Positions 15,797-24,306 of a stretch of 34,178 bases of DNA are shown one piece after another (the stretch's first letter is position 1; every line of letters begins with the position of its first letter). The notes under the pieces are model-generated. The model was given only the letters and a program-made list of their open reading frames with translations. It was not told the DNA's origin and ran no database searches. A program made the position numbers and the translations under genes. This stretch comes from an uncultured Ignisphaera sp. (GTDB lineage: Archaea; Thermoproteota; Thermoprotei_A; Sulfolobales; Ignisphaeraceae). The stretch is taken from contig CALJEI010000016.1 of the NCBI GenBank assembly GCA_938074605.1, forward strand, positions 1-34,178, read 5' to 3'.

Positions 15797-17224
15797 GTGG
15801 AGCTTAAAGATTTATTATACACTTGGCTGTGCTATGTATTGGAGAATTTGGCTATGGAGCACCAATTTGAATCGTTAAAAGAGGTTTTACCGCTATTAAT
15901 AATAGTTATGTTGAGTGTGTTAACAGCTTCATATTCATATTATCTACATGCACCTAATAGGCCTTCTCCGTTAGATAATCCAGGTTTAAGTTATAGTGAT
16001 ATAGTCTATGGTCTATTTAATCCAATATTTAGAGATATTGTGGGGTATGGTAGTACTCCACAGAGGCAGGCTATTGAGAGACGATGGTTTAATAGTGAGT
16101 TGGCTATAGAGCTATCGACAGCTAGAAGGGTTTGCCCCCTTCCATATAGGGATTACAAGTTTGAGTATCCACCAATAGTAGGGCTTTTATGGATTGGATC
16201 GGTGTGTACATCTATCTATCTACTCCTTCCTGAGAGCTATACAATTTCAAGATATATTGAACTGTCTAGAGTTGTGATGGAGATGCACTATAATATACAT
16301 TCAGCAGTGTTAATTGTATTTCTCATGGTTTTAACTATATATATGTTTAGAATTTCAAAATTAGCAGGCATATCATGGTGGCGTGTTGCACTATTTTTGA
16401 TACTTCCGTCAACTATACTCTACACTATCTATAACTGGGATGTTATTACAGCAGCCTTTATAGTTGCAGCAATATATTATATGATGGTTAGAAGGTATCT
16501 TGCCTCTGGCATTATGATGGGGTTAGCCATTTCAACAAAGCTTTTGCCAATAGTACTAGCCTCTATAATAGTTTATGACATGGTGCAAAAGTGTAGACGT
16601 GGTGAGCTACATATAAAACATCTAATTGAGATGGTGTTAGGTATTTCAATAACAGGTTTAGCTCCATATTTCGCTATTCTAGCATTTTCCTATAATGGGT
16701 TTCTCTACTTTTTAGAGCACCATAGCCAGTGGTATTGTGAAAACTGTATATACTCCATATTTACATGGGATATATGGTCTCCCTACAACCGTATATATGC
16801 TATGGTGTCTATATACATAGCTTTTCTACTTCTGCTAGCCCTAGATGTAAACTACACTAACTATAGACAGATAATGGGTATAGCAATGACGTCAATGGTT
16901 ATAGTAACAGCACTAAACTACGTATTCTCACCACAGATGATACTTATGATAACACCCATAGCTGTATTAGCACTAGAGGCAAAATATCTACCACTTCTAG
17001 TAGTAGCAGATACAGCAAACTTTGGAATTATGGCTCTATTCTACAAGGATTTAGAGGCTAGAAAATGGCTTACTAACAATCTGGGTATAAAAGTAGATTT
17101 AGTATCGTCGCCATGGACGCCAGACTCACCAGTCCAGATGGCTGCATTAGTAAGAAACATAGTGCTGATAATAATTGCAGTTACTACAGTATATGGAGCG
17201 TTTAGAGCTAGAAAACATCTCTAG
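15797..17224 (+). CDS. Integral membrane glycosyltransferase-like protein (GT-C fold, GT87/DUF2029-like)
   Basis: Seen: 475 residues with about ten hydrophobic membrane segments, the first at about 30-50. A large loop follows it, containing the stretch YKFEYPPIVG. NWDVITAAF and a later FSPQMILMITP motif (SPQ before a hydrophobic segment) are typical of lipid-linked-sugar-dependent mannosyltransferase-like proteins (DUF2029). Inference: it transfers sugar from a polyprenyl-phosphate donor to surface glycans or glycoproteins on the outer face of the membrane. Substrate unknown. The start is uncertain: GTG at 15797 or ATG at 15854. It stands alone, convergent with the FKBP gene. Confidence 0.65.
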   Translation: MELKDLLYTWLCYVLENLAMEHQFESLKEVLPLLIIVMLSVLTASYSYYLHAPNRPSPLDNPGLSYSDIVYGLFNPIFRDIVGYGSTPQRQAIERRWFNSELAIELSTARRVCPLPYRDYKFEYPPIVGLLWIGSVCTSIYLLLPESYTISRYIELSRVVMEMHYNIHSAVLIVFLMVLTIYMFRISKLAGISWWRVALFLILPSTILYTIYNWDVITAAFIVAAIYYMMVRRYLASGIMMGLAISTKLLPIVLASIIVYDMVQKCRRGELHIKHLIEMVLGISITGLAPYFAILAFSYNGFLYFLEHHSQWYCENCIYSIFTWDIWSPYNRIYAMVSIYIAFLLLLALDVNYTNYRQIMGIAMTSMVIVTALNYVFSPQMILMITPIAVLALEAKYLPLLVVADTANFGIMALFYKDLEARKWLTNNLGIKVDLVSSPWTPDSPVQMAALVRNIVLIIIAVTTVYGAFRARKHL

Positions 17225-17569
17225 AATATATAGCTGGGTTCAAGTTCCTATACAAGTTTATGATTGTTGATTTCATTGTATTATCTATACCGTATTTCTT
17301 TTCATTTGGTTTAGGGTTATTTGGGCATGCTAAGATTCTTTAGTAATCTTCATAGAATATTTCAGCAGTTCTCCACACCATAGAATAGCTCTAATAATAT
17401 GGTATGTTAATAAAGATAGTGAAATAGATTTTTCTATAGATAGAAAATTGTTTAACAATAGTAATAGGAAGAATAGCTAAATAACATCAAGCCATATAAA
17501 TCTTCATAAAAACAAAAGTAGAAGGCTTATACTTATATTAGTGCTGGGGTAGCACTAACTTCTAGATTT
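17225..17569. other. Convergent intergenic region with a hairpin at its right end
   Basis: About 345 AT-rich bases between two convergent genes. Apart from the inverted repeat at 17538-17558 I see no gene, repeat family or RNA fold. Confidence 0.35.
17538..17558 (-). terminator. Inverted repeat just past the FKBP gene, possible terminator or 3'-end hairpin
   Basis: TTAGTGCT and AGCACTAA are perfect 8-bp complements around the 5-base loop GGGGT. They sit 11 bases beyond the FKBP stop codon. Archaeal terminators are usually plain T-runs, so the role is uncertain; it may protect or terminate the FKBP transcript. Confidence 0.35.
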
Positions 17570-18328
17570 TTAGCTTGTCTGTTGGGGTGCTTCTTCTACC
17601 TTCTCTACTATCTGTTTCTGTTTTTCTGCTTCTGGGGTTCTACTATATCTCTCTACATATGTTACTGTATTATATTTTTCAATATATCTATAGATTTCTT
17701 CAGCTACAAGTGCTTTTACAAGCTGTATATCTTTGTCAAAGTATATTTCCCTTGGTAACTCAATAACAATACTGTTGTCGTTTAGATTTATAGAGATGCT
17801 AAATCTTTCTATAGGTATCCTTCTATATCTTCTGTGTAGGAGAAGCTTTATTTTCTCAATATCGTCTTCAACTATCTTTACTATCCTGTAGTTGCACATT
17901 AGTGTTTTTCCAGCTAATGGATGGTTAAAGTCTATTAGCACTCTACCGCCGGTAATAGCTTTGATTATCCCTATCTGGCCACCTATATCAACCGTTTTAC
18001 CAATCTCTGGAACAATATTGTTTTTTATTAGCTCTCTAATACTAACTATCTTAACTCTTGATGGATCTCTAGAGCCATAGGCTTTCTCAGGAGGTATTTC
18101 TACAGTTAGCTCCTTGCCTATCTCCCCAAAGTTTTCTATATGCTCTTCAAGACCTCTTATAATTCTATTCTCACCAACAATAACTAGTAGAGGTTCATAG
18201 ACCTTCTCAACATCATATTTATTCTCTTTTTTTGCAACTTCCTCTATAGTTGTATCGACTAGCTCATTTGTATCTCTAACTCTAATTACATATTCTATTA
18301 ATATAAAGCTATTTTTAGAGATAGCCAT
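17570..18328 (-). CDS. FKBP-type peptidyl-prolyl isomerase, long SlyD-like form
   Basis: Catalyses cis-trans isomerisation of proline bonds and acts as a chaperone. Seen: 252 residues. The FKBP core is residues 1-150, with VGENRIIRGLEEHI, then IPPEKAYGSRDP, then DFNHPLAGKTL. The insert-in-flap chaperone domain lies between the last two, at about 95-130. A C-terminal extension of about 100 residues ends in a Glu/Gln-rich tail; such an extension is known in the long archaeal FKBPs. No histidine-rich metal tail is present. ATG at 18328. Divergent from the CYTH gene with an 87-base spacer. Confidence 0.92.
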   Translation of the reverse strand: MAISKNSFILIEYVIRVRDTNELVDTTIEEVAKKENKYDVEKVYEPLLVIVGENRIIRGLEEHIENFGEIGKELTVEIPPEKAYGSRDPSRVKIVSIRELIKNNIVPEIGKTVDIGGQIGIIKAITGGRVLIDFNHPLAGKTLMCNYRIVKIVEDDIEKIKLLLHRRYRRIPIERFSISINLNDNSIVIELPREIYFDKDIQLVKALVAEEIYRYIEKYNTVTYVERYSRTPEAEKQKQIVEKVEEAPQQTS

Positions 18329-18415
18329 ATATGCTAACCCTATTCAGAGGCAGAATAGCTGTAGTAGCAAATAAAAGCTTTAGTTAGATATTATTAAGGA
18401 GATAGGTGCACTGGT

Positions 18416-18976
18416 TTGTCTATAGAGTATGAGGCTAAGGTGGGGGTGGAAGATCTTAATATGGTTGAGGAGAGACTGCAGACTCTAGGTGCACAGCTTA
18501 TAGATATAGTTGATGAGGAGGATACCTACATAGATTTAAATCCATGCATAGATATGGCGTTAAGAGATGTGGCGCTAAGGATAAGGATATATAGAAGTGT
18601 TATCTCAAATAGAGAGCGATGTGAGCTTACATATAAGGGCCCTAGAAAATCAAGAGATTTAAAGATTAGAAAAGAGATAACAGTAGCTATAGATAGTGGG
18701 TATAAGGCTATAGACATATTTAGAGAGCTAGGCTTTAGAAGTATAACTATATACAAGAGAAGAAAGATATATAGATATGGAGTAGCAAAAATATTTTTAG
18801 ACGATGTTAAAGGCCTTGGAAAATTTGTAGAAATTGAAATAGAGAATGTTAACTCTATAGATGAGTTTAGAGAAATACTTACAAAAATTCTAGACACCCT
18901 AAACCTACCAAAACAACTTATACCTAAATCCTACCTAGAAATAATGCTAGCAAGGAGTTCAACCGTTTCGCTCTAG
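18416..18976 (+). CDS. CYTH-domain protein (class IV adenylate cyclase CyaB / triphosphatase-like)
   Basis: Triphosphate-tunnel enzyme family; archaeal members may make cyclic AMP or hydrolyse inorganic or organic triphosphates. Seen: 186 residues with the N-terminal ExExK motif (E4, E6, K8 in SIEYEAKV). Further tunnel residues occur at LRIRIYR, ELTYKGPR and LDDVKGLGKFVEIE. The start is TTG at 18416, with GGTG 7 bases before. The last dozen residues (LARSSTVSL) overlap, in antisense, the end of a TnpB remnant, so the native C-terminus may have been altered by an insertion. Enzymatic specificity cannot be told from sequence. Confidence 0.85.
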   Translation: MSIEYEAKVGVEDLNMVEERLQTLGAQLIDIVDEEDTYIDLNPCIDMALRDVALRIRIYRSVISNRERCELTYKGPRKSRDLKIRKEITVAIDSGYKAIDIFRELGFRSITIYKRRKIYRYGVAKIFLDDVKGLGKFVEIEIENVNSIDEFREILTKILDTLNLPKQLIPKSYLEIMLARSSTVSL

Positions 18977-19124
18977 CATTAACTTTCATTGCTTCCCTCC
19001 TCTTGTCATGGGAGGGCTTTCGGGGTGAATAGATGAAGACCCCCATATCTCTCTGCTTTTTCAGGAGATTCTTTACAGCAACCACATCTCTGTCTTCCTC
19101 AATCCCACAAACCAAATACTTCAT
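18924..19124 (-). pseudogene. TnpB (IS605/IS607 family) C-terminal remnant
   Basis: A 66-codon minus-strand frame carries CGIEEDRDVVAVKNLL, the signature of the TnpB C-terminal zinc and RuvC III region (EDRDVVAVKNL). RDMG and a REAMKVNAR tail follow, as in crenarchaeal TnpBs. The first CxxC pair is damaged (KYLVC). No other part of a full TnpB of about 400 residues lies upstream in this strand, so it is a truncated, inactive relic. The frame past REAMKVNAR (below about 18972) runs antisense into the CYTH gene and is probably chance. Orientation is opposite to the TnpA and TnpB N-terminal relics to the right, so it derives from another insertion or from a rearrangement. Confidence 0.75.
18942..18981. 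repeat. 9-bp inverted repeat spanning the CYTH stop codon
   Basis: TAATGCTAG (18942-18950) and CTAGCATTA (18973-18981) are perfect complements with a 22-base loop. The CYTH stop lies in the right arm. It sits at the predicted right end of the TnpB remnant, where IS605/IS607-type elements often carry structured ends. It could equally be a 3'-end hairpin of the CYTH gene. Confidence 0.4.
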
Positions 19125-19182
19125 TAACCTATGCCTCTACAGCAATTTCTAAATAGATAGATTTAAATATATAGTGTAATAG

Positions 19183-19346
19183 GTGTTGGAGGTGGCAGAA
19201 AAGCTATTGACGATAGGAGAAGCAGCGAGGAGGCTTCAGATATCTAGAAGGACTGTAGAGAGGTGGGTTGCGAGGGAATGATTAGGGCTATTAAGTATCT
19301 GAGTGGTAGGTTTAAAGTCCCTGAAAGCAAGGTTGAAAGGATATAG
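19183..19346 (+). pseudogene. IS607-type TnpA remnant: MerR-like HTH only, frameshifted
   Basis: From a GTG/TTG region at 19183 the frame reads LLTIGEAARRLQISRRTVER WVARE then stops at 19279. The next frame resumes at 19278 with MIRAIKYLSGRFKVPES KVERI and stops at 19346. Together these give the complete MerR-like DNA-binding domain of an IS607 serine recombinase with one frameshift. The catalytic recombinase domain (about 130 residues) is missing entirely, and the TnpB start follows almost at once. A TATA-like ATTTAAATATATA precedes it (about 19161-19173). Confidence 0.78.
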
Positions 19347-19348
19347 AA

Positions 19349-19507
19349 GTCGTTAAAAGCTACAAGATCCCAATAGAAGCTCCAAAGGATTTGATCGAAG
19401 AATATTTTTGTAGTTAAGCAAAAAACCTGGAGATTATTCTTTCCCATGTTAAGATTTCAAAGAAAGGATTTTGTATTCACAACTCCTATAAGCAAAATCT
19501 TGAGTAG
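19349..19507 (+). pseudogene. TnpB N-terminal remnant, two frameshifts
   Basis: Three short reading stretches in different frames join into a TnpB-like N-terminus: VVKSYKIPIEAPKDLIEEYF (19349-19408), VKQKT, then LEIILSHVKISKKGF (from 19427). The last runs to a TAG at 19505-19507. YKIP-EAP-DL-EEYF and ILSHVK-SKKG are, from memory, common in crenarchaeal TnpBs. It is in the same orientation as, and directly after, the TnpA relic, as in an IS607 element. No catalytic residues remain. Confidence 0.6.
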
Positions 19508-20125
19508 TGCTAGAGGGTGGTTTTTAACAATACTTCTACACCATCTAGATATATTAGCAAATTGTTTTGAGTTTCGTAAGAGTTTGTATGGGTTGATGTC
19601 ATCAGATATGAAACTTAGTTCTTTGGTTGTTTTTATAAGGTTTACTATTCTTTGTAAATCTATTGTTTTGGGCTATTCTAGGAGGATTGAAATTGTTAAG
19701 GTTGTGAAGATGAAGAAATAAATTAAACGCCTACCATTGATAGAATTGAGGGGTTTTATTGTTAGAGTAACTGTGAGTTAAGCATAAGGGTATGTGGGGA
19801 AGAGAGAAATACGTCTCAATACAGTAAACCTATTCACCAAATACTCAAGAAAATACTTAAGATATGTGGGTTTAGATACCCCTAAACACCCTCAAGCACA
19901 ATGAAAACAGGGGGATGTAGAGGAAATGAGTGATAATGTTGCTCAAATATAAACTAGCATGAAAGTTAAATCCCTATATATTACTATCCACAAAATATAG
20001 AGCTAATTTATTTCATTAGCATTAAACAATAAATACAATTGAGTTATATAGTTGAAGTAATGACATGGATACTATTCTACTGTTTCATATGCCGCTTTTA
20101 ATTTAGTGATATAGTTTACTATGTT
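19508..20125. other. Decayed region after the IS607 relic
   Basis: About 620 bases without a gene I accept. A 91-codon plus-strand frame at 19446-19721 overlaps the TnpB relic and shows no recognisable domain. A stretch in one frame at about 19788-19904 (GYVGKREIRLNTVNLFTKYS onward, ending in DTPKHPQAQ) reads like degraded coding sequence but I cannot name it. The whole interval looks like eroded mobile-element DNA. Confidence 0.4.
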
Positions 20126-20467
20126 TTATGCTACTAGTGCTGAGGACATCAACATCTCACTGTCTATTGTTCCTGCAGGTAGCTGAAGTTCCCTTCCTCT
20201 ATTCTTTAGCTTAATTATCTTTAGCACATACTCCTTTATTTCATTAGCTGTAGGGGCATAGCCTGAAAATGCATTAAAGCCGCCTATTATTATTAGTGGT
20301 AGTGACTTTATTGATGAATTTAGTGGGTCAAGCCACATGTTAACAGGTATTATAACAAGTTTAACTCCATACTCCTTTACAAGTATTTCAGATGCCTTCC
20401 TAAGATTTTCTAGAGCGCTATTGCTAGTTTCATCAAGACCAACAAATACTATGGCTTCTAACAACAT
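20126..20467 (-). CDS. Hypothetical protein, possibly thioredoxin-like fold
   Basis: Not recognised with certainty. Seen: 113 residues, no signal peptide or membrane helix and no CxxC. The pattern (EAIVFVGLD at the start, VKLVIIPVNMW in the middle, LPLIIIGGFNAFSGYAPT then a C-terminal helix EIKEYVLKII) resembles the beta-alpha order of thioredoxin-like proteins. The active-site cysteines are missing. It is divergent from the 86-residue gene at 20545 with a 77-base spacer, suggesting shared regulation or simply a divergent promoter. Confidence 0.6.
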   Translation of the reverse strand: MLLEAIVFVGLDETSNSALENLRKASEILVKEYGVKLVIIPVNMWLDPLNSSIKSLPLIIIGGFNAFSGYAPTANEIKEYVLKIIKLKNRGRELQLPAGTIDSEMLMSSALVA

Positions 20468-20544
20468 TATAAACCACCTAGATTAACTATATACTGGAGA
20501 TATAGTTAAGATATGAACCACATTAATGAAGAGAGTGTAGAGAT

Positions 20545-20805
20545 ATGTGGTATCAATATAGAAAAAGCCCCCTAGGAACAGTTATACGTGAAATAATGAA
20601 AGTAATATTAGGGGTCTATAGTAGAGAAGAGGCAGAGAAAAAGCTAGAACTACTACAAGGTAGAATATCAGCTAAAATAAAGATAGTTGATATTAAGCAG
20701 AATATATATGAGCTTCTCACAATAGATCCAGATCTAAGTGACATCATATGGAGAAACTTAGATAGGGTAGCACTAGTAGCAAGCTGGGATTCAGTAGATG
20801 GGTGA
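20545..20805 (+). CDS. Small hypothetical protein
   Basis: Not recognised. Seen: 86 residues, helical and charged (SREEAEKKLELLQGRIS), with WYQYRKSPLG at the start and IIWRNLDRVALVASWDSV at the end. No membrane segment or cysteine. ATG at 20545; GAGAGTG upstream may act as ribosome binding site. Composition and codon use match neighbouring real genes, so I treat it as coding, but it could be specific to this lineage. Confidence 0.55.
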   Translation: MWYQYRKSPLGTVIREIMKVILGVYSREEAEKKLELLQGRISAKIKIVDIKQNIYELLTIDPDLSDIIWRNLDRVALVASWDSVDG

Positions 20806-20867
20806 AGAACCTAAATCCTATAGTCTATAGCAATCTCCCATCCCACTAGATTTTAGGCTCTAAGTAG

Positions 20868-20880
20868 TTTAAATATTAAA
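20868..20880 (+). promoter_or_regulatory. TATA box for tRNA-Leu
   Basis: GTTTAAATATTAA lies 33-45 bases before the first base of the tRNA, the usual distance for archaeal tRNA promoters. Confidence 0.55.
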
Positions 20881-20912
20881 TAGTATAGTTAGGCTAATAC
20901 ATGTAGTGGTGT

Positions 20913-20997
20913 GCGGGGGTGCCCGAGCTAGGTCAAAGGGGTCGGGCTCAGGACCCGATGGCGTAGGCCTGCGTGGGTTCAAATCCCACCCCCCGCA
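20913..20997 (+). tRNA. tRNA-Leu (CAG)
   Basis: 85 bases. Acceptor stem GCGGGGG/CCCCCGC, D stem CCC/GGG, and anticodon stem TCGGG/CCCGA with loop CTCAGGA (anticodon CAG). A long class II variable arm and T stem GTGGG/CCCAC with loop TTCAAAT complete it; the discriminator base is A. No intron. CCA is not encoded (CTA follows). Confidence 0.95.
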
Positions 20998-21066
20998 CTA
21001 CTGCTTTATGTATATGCCATATTTTTCGATGATATAAGTAGCTTCTATTGCTGCTATAGAATAGCT

Positions 21067-22293
21067 CTATTTCTTTATGAATGTATCTAGTCTTTTGTTT
21101 TTTAGAAGTAGTTGTAGGAGTCTTGATTTTTCTATCCACCTTGTAGTACCAACAGTGCTATATCTACCTACTATTTCTAGTGCCTCCTCTATTGTGTTAG
21201 CCTTTAGCGGTTTCTGTCTATACATTTCCCTTAACTGCTCTCTTACAAACCATACACCTATTGGTATGTTGAAGCCTGGATATATCTCTCTAAGAACTAT
21301 CGCTATAGCTTGCCTTCCTATTTTATCTAGATACTCAGCTGTTGCTAGTCTTGATGCATAGTAGCATCCTCCTATAGAGGCATACTCATCCCTTGGTCTA
21401 ATAATCTCATAGTCTCCCTCTATTGCTATAGTTTTTCCATTTTGATTCCATGTCGATTCTGGAAACCATGCCTCCATCCACTCATAGCTCCATCTACCGG
21501 GTACTAGTATGGTTATAAATAGATTTTTGTGGATATATCTAGTAAACACCTGTATCTCTCCAAGCTCCCCATACCACTTTATCCTATCCTCAATTAGATG
21601 TCTTGAGAGAATATCGTCAACAGCTGTTATGGCCCACCTAGTTGGGACAAGCCTTCTAGATCTTTTTCTTCCAAGTGCACCAACACTTAAAATCTTTTGT
21701 ATTTGTGATACCTCTACCCCAACCCTATAGAGTTCTATAACAGCTTCAAAGGCTCTTACATCAAAATCGTTATAGAGTCTTTCTACAGCTCTATGTGTAG
21801 CTGAAGATCCTACAACCCTTACGTACTCTATAGGAGCTCTAGGCCCTATAGGAGGCTCGTAGTCGCTCATAATATAGCCTCTTGGAGTTTTTGAAAAGCG
21901 CATCTCTATATCTATGGGCCTTAGACCTAAGACTATATGTTGTAGCAATTCAATAAATTTATTGTCAACCATATGTATATTTACAATCTTTCTACCTAGG
22001 ATAAGACTTAGCCTAAGACTCAGTAGATCTTCAAGCTTCATCAACCGCCACTGCTCTGGATAATCATACACCTTTGTATCTCCTGTAGCTGGAGGAGCTA
22101 GAGGACCTGCATATACATAGGGATACCCAAGTCTTCCAATAAATACAGAGGGGGGTGATGAACCAAAGAGGTAATTTGATTCAACTATATTAACAACCCG
22201 CATATCCACATACATTCTAGCAACTATGGGGCAGTAAGCTCTTCCACAAAGATATCTAGCGCCTCTACACAATATGCAGAGTCTACCCTCCAT
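21067..22293 (-). CDS. Archaeal DNA repair protein Nre (NreA/B-like)
   Basis: Nre proteins take part in repair of DNA damage in archaea and interact with PCNA. Seen: about 408 residues. C6, C9, C16 and C21 near the N-terminus form a zinc-finger-like cluster (CILCRGARYLCGRAYC). SSPPSVFIGRLGYPYVYAGP and GRWSYEWMEAWFPEST are the family's conserved stretches. The C-terminus NKRLDTFIKK resembles a PCNA-interacting motif with Asn in place of Gln. ATG at 22293 is preferred over the GTG just before it. The gene is divergent from the DHPS-like gene. Confidence 0.85.
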   Translation of the reverse strand: MEGRLCILCRGARYLCGRAYCPIVARMYVDMRVVNIVESNYLFGSSPPSVFIGRLGYPYVYAGPLAPPATGDTKVYDYPEQWRLMKLEDLLSLRLSLILGRKIVNIHMVDNKFIELLQHIVLGLRPIDIEMRFSKTPRGYIMSDYEPPIGPRAPIEYVRVVGSSATHRAVERLYNDFDVRAFEAVIELYRVGVEVSQIQKILSVGALGRKRSRRLVPTRWAITAVDDILSRHLIEDRIKWYGELGEIQVFTRYIHKNLFITILVPGRWSYEWMEAWFPESTWNQNGKTIAIEGDYEIIRPRDEYASIGGCYYASRLATAEYLDKIGRQAIAIVLREIYPGFNIPIGVWFVREQLREMYRQKPLKANTIEEALEIVGRYSTVGTTRWIEKSRLLQLLLKNKRLDTFIKK

Positions 22294-22538
22294 CACATCC
22301 CAACTCTATAAACCATACCTCTCTACACATAATTACAGCATTAAAATAGGTCGATATATGAATATTAGTATCACTCAAGTTAAAGAAAGTGTTTAAAGTG
22401 GTTATAAACATTTCCACTACAGAGTTCTAAAGGTATAGGAGTAATATCTTTAGCTAATAGTATATAGAGCTATAGAGATTTTCTATATATAAATACCTTA
22501 ATAGCCAATAGTTTTTGATAGCAGTACTGGGGGTATAT

Positions 22539-24122
22539 ATGGCTAGAATACTTGTTGTTACAGGTAGAATGGCTGAAGATATTGTTAGAAAGACTATAGC
22601 TTATAGTAAAACAAAACACTGTGTAAATGTGGTTGTTACCCCAATTCCAGTAGCAGCATTTTTAACGACAGAATATATAGCCCTTTATCTTAAGGAGCTT
22701 GGTGTTAGCTCTAGAGACTATGACTATATTCTGCTTCCTGGATTAGTTAGAGGTTCTGGGAGGATTATTGAGGAAGCTATTGGTGTTAGGACTGTTAAAG
22801 GTACTGTGAATGTCTATGATCTTACCGATATTTTAAGACTTGATGATCTAAGTATACTATCGCCTGATAAACCTGCTGATGAGATTCTTCAGAATGTGGT
22901 ATTTAGTAATGTGAGGAGGGTTTTGATGGAGATAGAGGATAGTCTTAGTGATTCTAATAGTATTGTTGTTAGGGGGCTGAGAATCCCAGTAAGTCCACCA
23001 CCAATTAGGGTTGTAGCTGAAGTTGCTGAAGCCCATACACTTACAGTTGATAGTCTTATTAGAGAGTGTCTAAGGCTTGTTGAGAGTGGGGCAGATATTA
23101 TTAGCCTTAGCTTTGAGACATATAGCCCCCATCCAGATGCTGTAAAGAGGATAGTTTCATTAGTTAGAAGGGAGCTTGATACACCTATAGCTATAGACAC
23201 CTCTATTCCAAGTGAGGTAAACGTTGCTATAGAGTCTGGTGTAGATATGGTGATAAATGTTGATTTAACGAACATTGATAGAATTGAGAGGGTTAACAGA
23301 GATGTGGCTATTGTAACAACTCCTAGAGACCCAAATACAGCTATGGCACCAAGTGATGTAGATGAGAGGGTTTTTCTGTTGAAGAAGGCTGTAGAAGCTG
23401 TTAGGGCAAGGGGTTTTGAGAAAGTGTTTGCAGATGCTATTCTCGATATACCGCTATCTACATTTAGATCCCTGCTAGCATTCTATAGATTTAAGTTGCT
23501 GTATCCAGACATCCCAATGTTTATGGGTGTAGGTAACGTTACTGAGATGGTGGATGTCGATAGCGTTGGTGTAAATGCACTTCTAACAATGTTTGCTCGT
23601 GAGGTGGGTGCAAGCCTTATACTAACTGTTGAAAAGAGTGTAAAGGCTAGAGGATCCACTCTAGAGTGTAAATTGGCTAGTCAGATGACATCTTTAGCAG
23701 ATGTTAAGGGCTGTCCACCAAAGGATATAGGGCTATCTCTACTAATCTTAAAGGATAAAAGGCGATATGATGAACCTTTAGATAAAGCTAATGAGGTTAT
23801 AGAGGCTGTTGAGGAGGAGAGGCCATATATGCCAGACCCAATGGGTGTATTTAAAATTAGGGTAGATCATGAGAATGGATATATAGAGGTACTATATATA
23901 GGTAGAAAGGGAAGGATACTAATTAGAGGTAGATCAGCAAGAGCAATAAGGCATGAAATTGTCTCAAGAGAACTTATCTCCCAAGTATCCCATGCACTAT
24001 ACATTGGACAAGAACTTGCAAAAGCTGAAATAGCACTTAGACTAGGTAAAAACTACATACAGGAGGCACCACTCTTCAAAATACCGCAGCTCATAAAACT
24101 AGATAGAGGGGTAGACACTTAG
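22539..24122 (+). CDS. Dihydropteroate-synthase-like protein (archaeal DHPS-related family)
   Basis: Seen: about 527 residues. The N-terminal region (1-140) is archaea-specific. The middle (about 140-380) is a TIM-barrel resembling pterin-binding enzymes: HTLTVDSLIRECLRLVESGA, DIISLSFETYSPHPDAV, and the strand pattern IAIDTSIPSEVNVAIESGVD then MVINVDLT. A C-terminal domain of about 120 residues ends the protein. Known: this archaeal family is annotated as DHPS-related, but its members replace the bacterial enzyme only by inference; archaeal pterin pathways differ. The start ATG at 22539 has GGGGGT 4 bases upstream; the open frame goes further to 22515. Confidence 0.78.
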   Translation: MARILVVTGRMAEDIVRKTIAYSKTKHCVNVVVTPIPVAAFLTTEYIALYLKELGVSSRDYDYILLPGLVRGSGRIIEEAIGVRTVKGTVNVYDLTDILRLDDLSILSPDKPADEILQNVVFSNVRRVLMEIEDSLSDSNSIVVRGLRIPVSPPPIRVVAEVAEAHTLTVDSLIRECLRLVESGADIISLSFETYSPHPDAVKRIVSLVRRELDTPIAIDTSIPSEVNVAIESGVDMVINVDLTNIDRIERVNRDVAIVTTPRDPNTAMAPSDVDERVFLLKKAVEAVRARGFEKVFADAILDIPLSTFRSLLAFYRFKLLYPDIPMFMGVGNVTEMVDVDSVGVNALLTMFAREVGASLILTVEKSVKARGSTLECKLASQMTSLADVKGCPPKDIGLSLLILKDKRRYDEPLDKANEVIEAVEEERPYMPDPMGVFKIRVDHENGYIEVLYIGRKGRILIRGRSARAIRHEIVSRELISQVSHALYIGQELAKAEIALRLGKNYIQEAPLFKIPQLIKLDRGVDT

Positions 24123-24306
24123 ATTGGTAATACCTTTTGCTCCTATTTTAATCTTCATAAATATTTATAGATTAATGTTGTAGGGAAGCCTATAGCATTT
24201 CTTAATTTACTTATCTAGGCTATTCTATGGGATGGAGAATCTATTGAAATGTTTTAAATGAAGATTTCCCCAAGAGCATTAATATGTGGATTTTAAAATG
24301 CTTTAA

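Noticed and set aside
19446-19721. 91-codon plus-strand open frame in the relic island
   Set aside because: It overlaps the TnpB relic in another frame, has no ribosome binding site, and its composition (many Phe, Leu, Ser, Ile) looks like chance translation of AT-rich DNA.
20913-20997. tRNA-Leu as an integration site for a mobile island
   Set aside because: No integrase gene and no repeated tRNA end were seen nearby; the relic island lies upstream and consists of IS607/TnpB pieces, which do not target tRNA genes.
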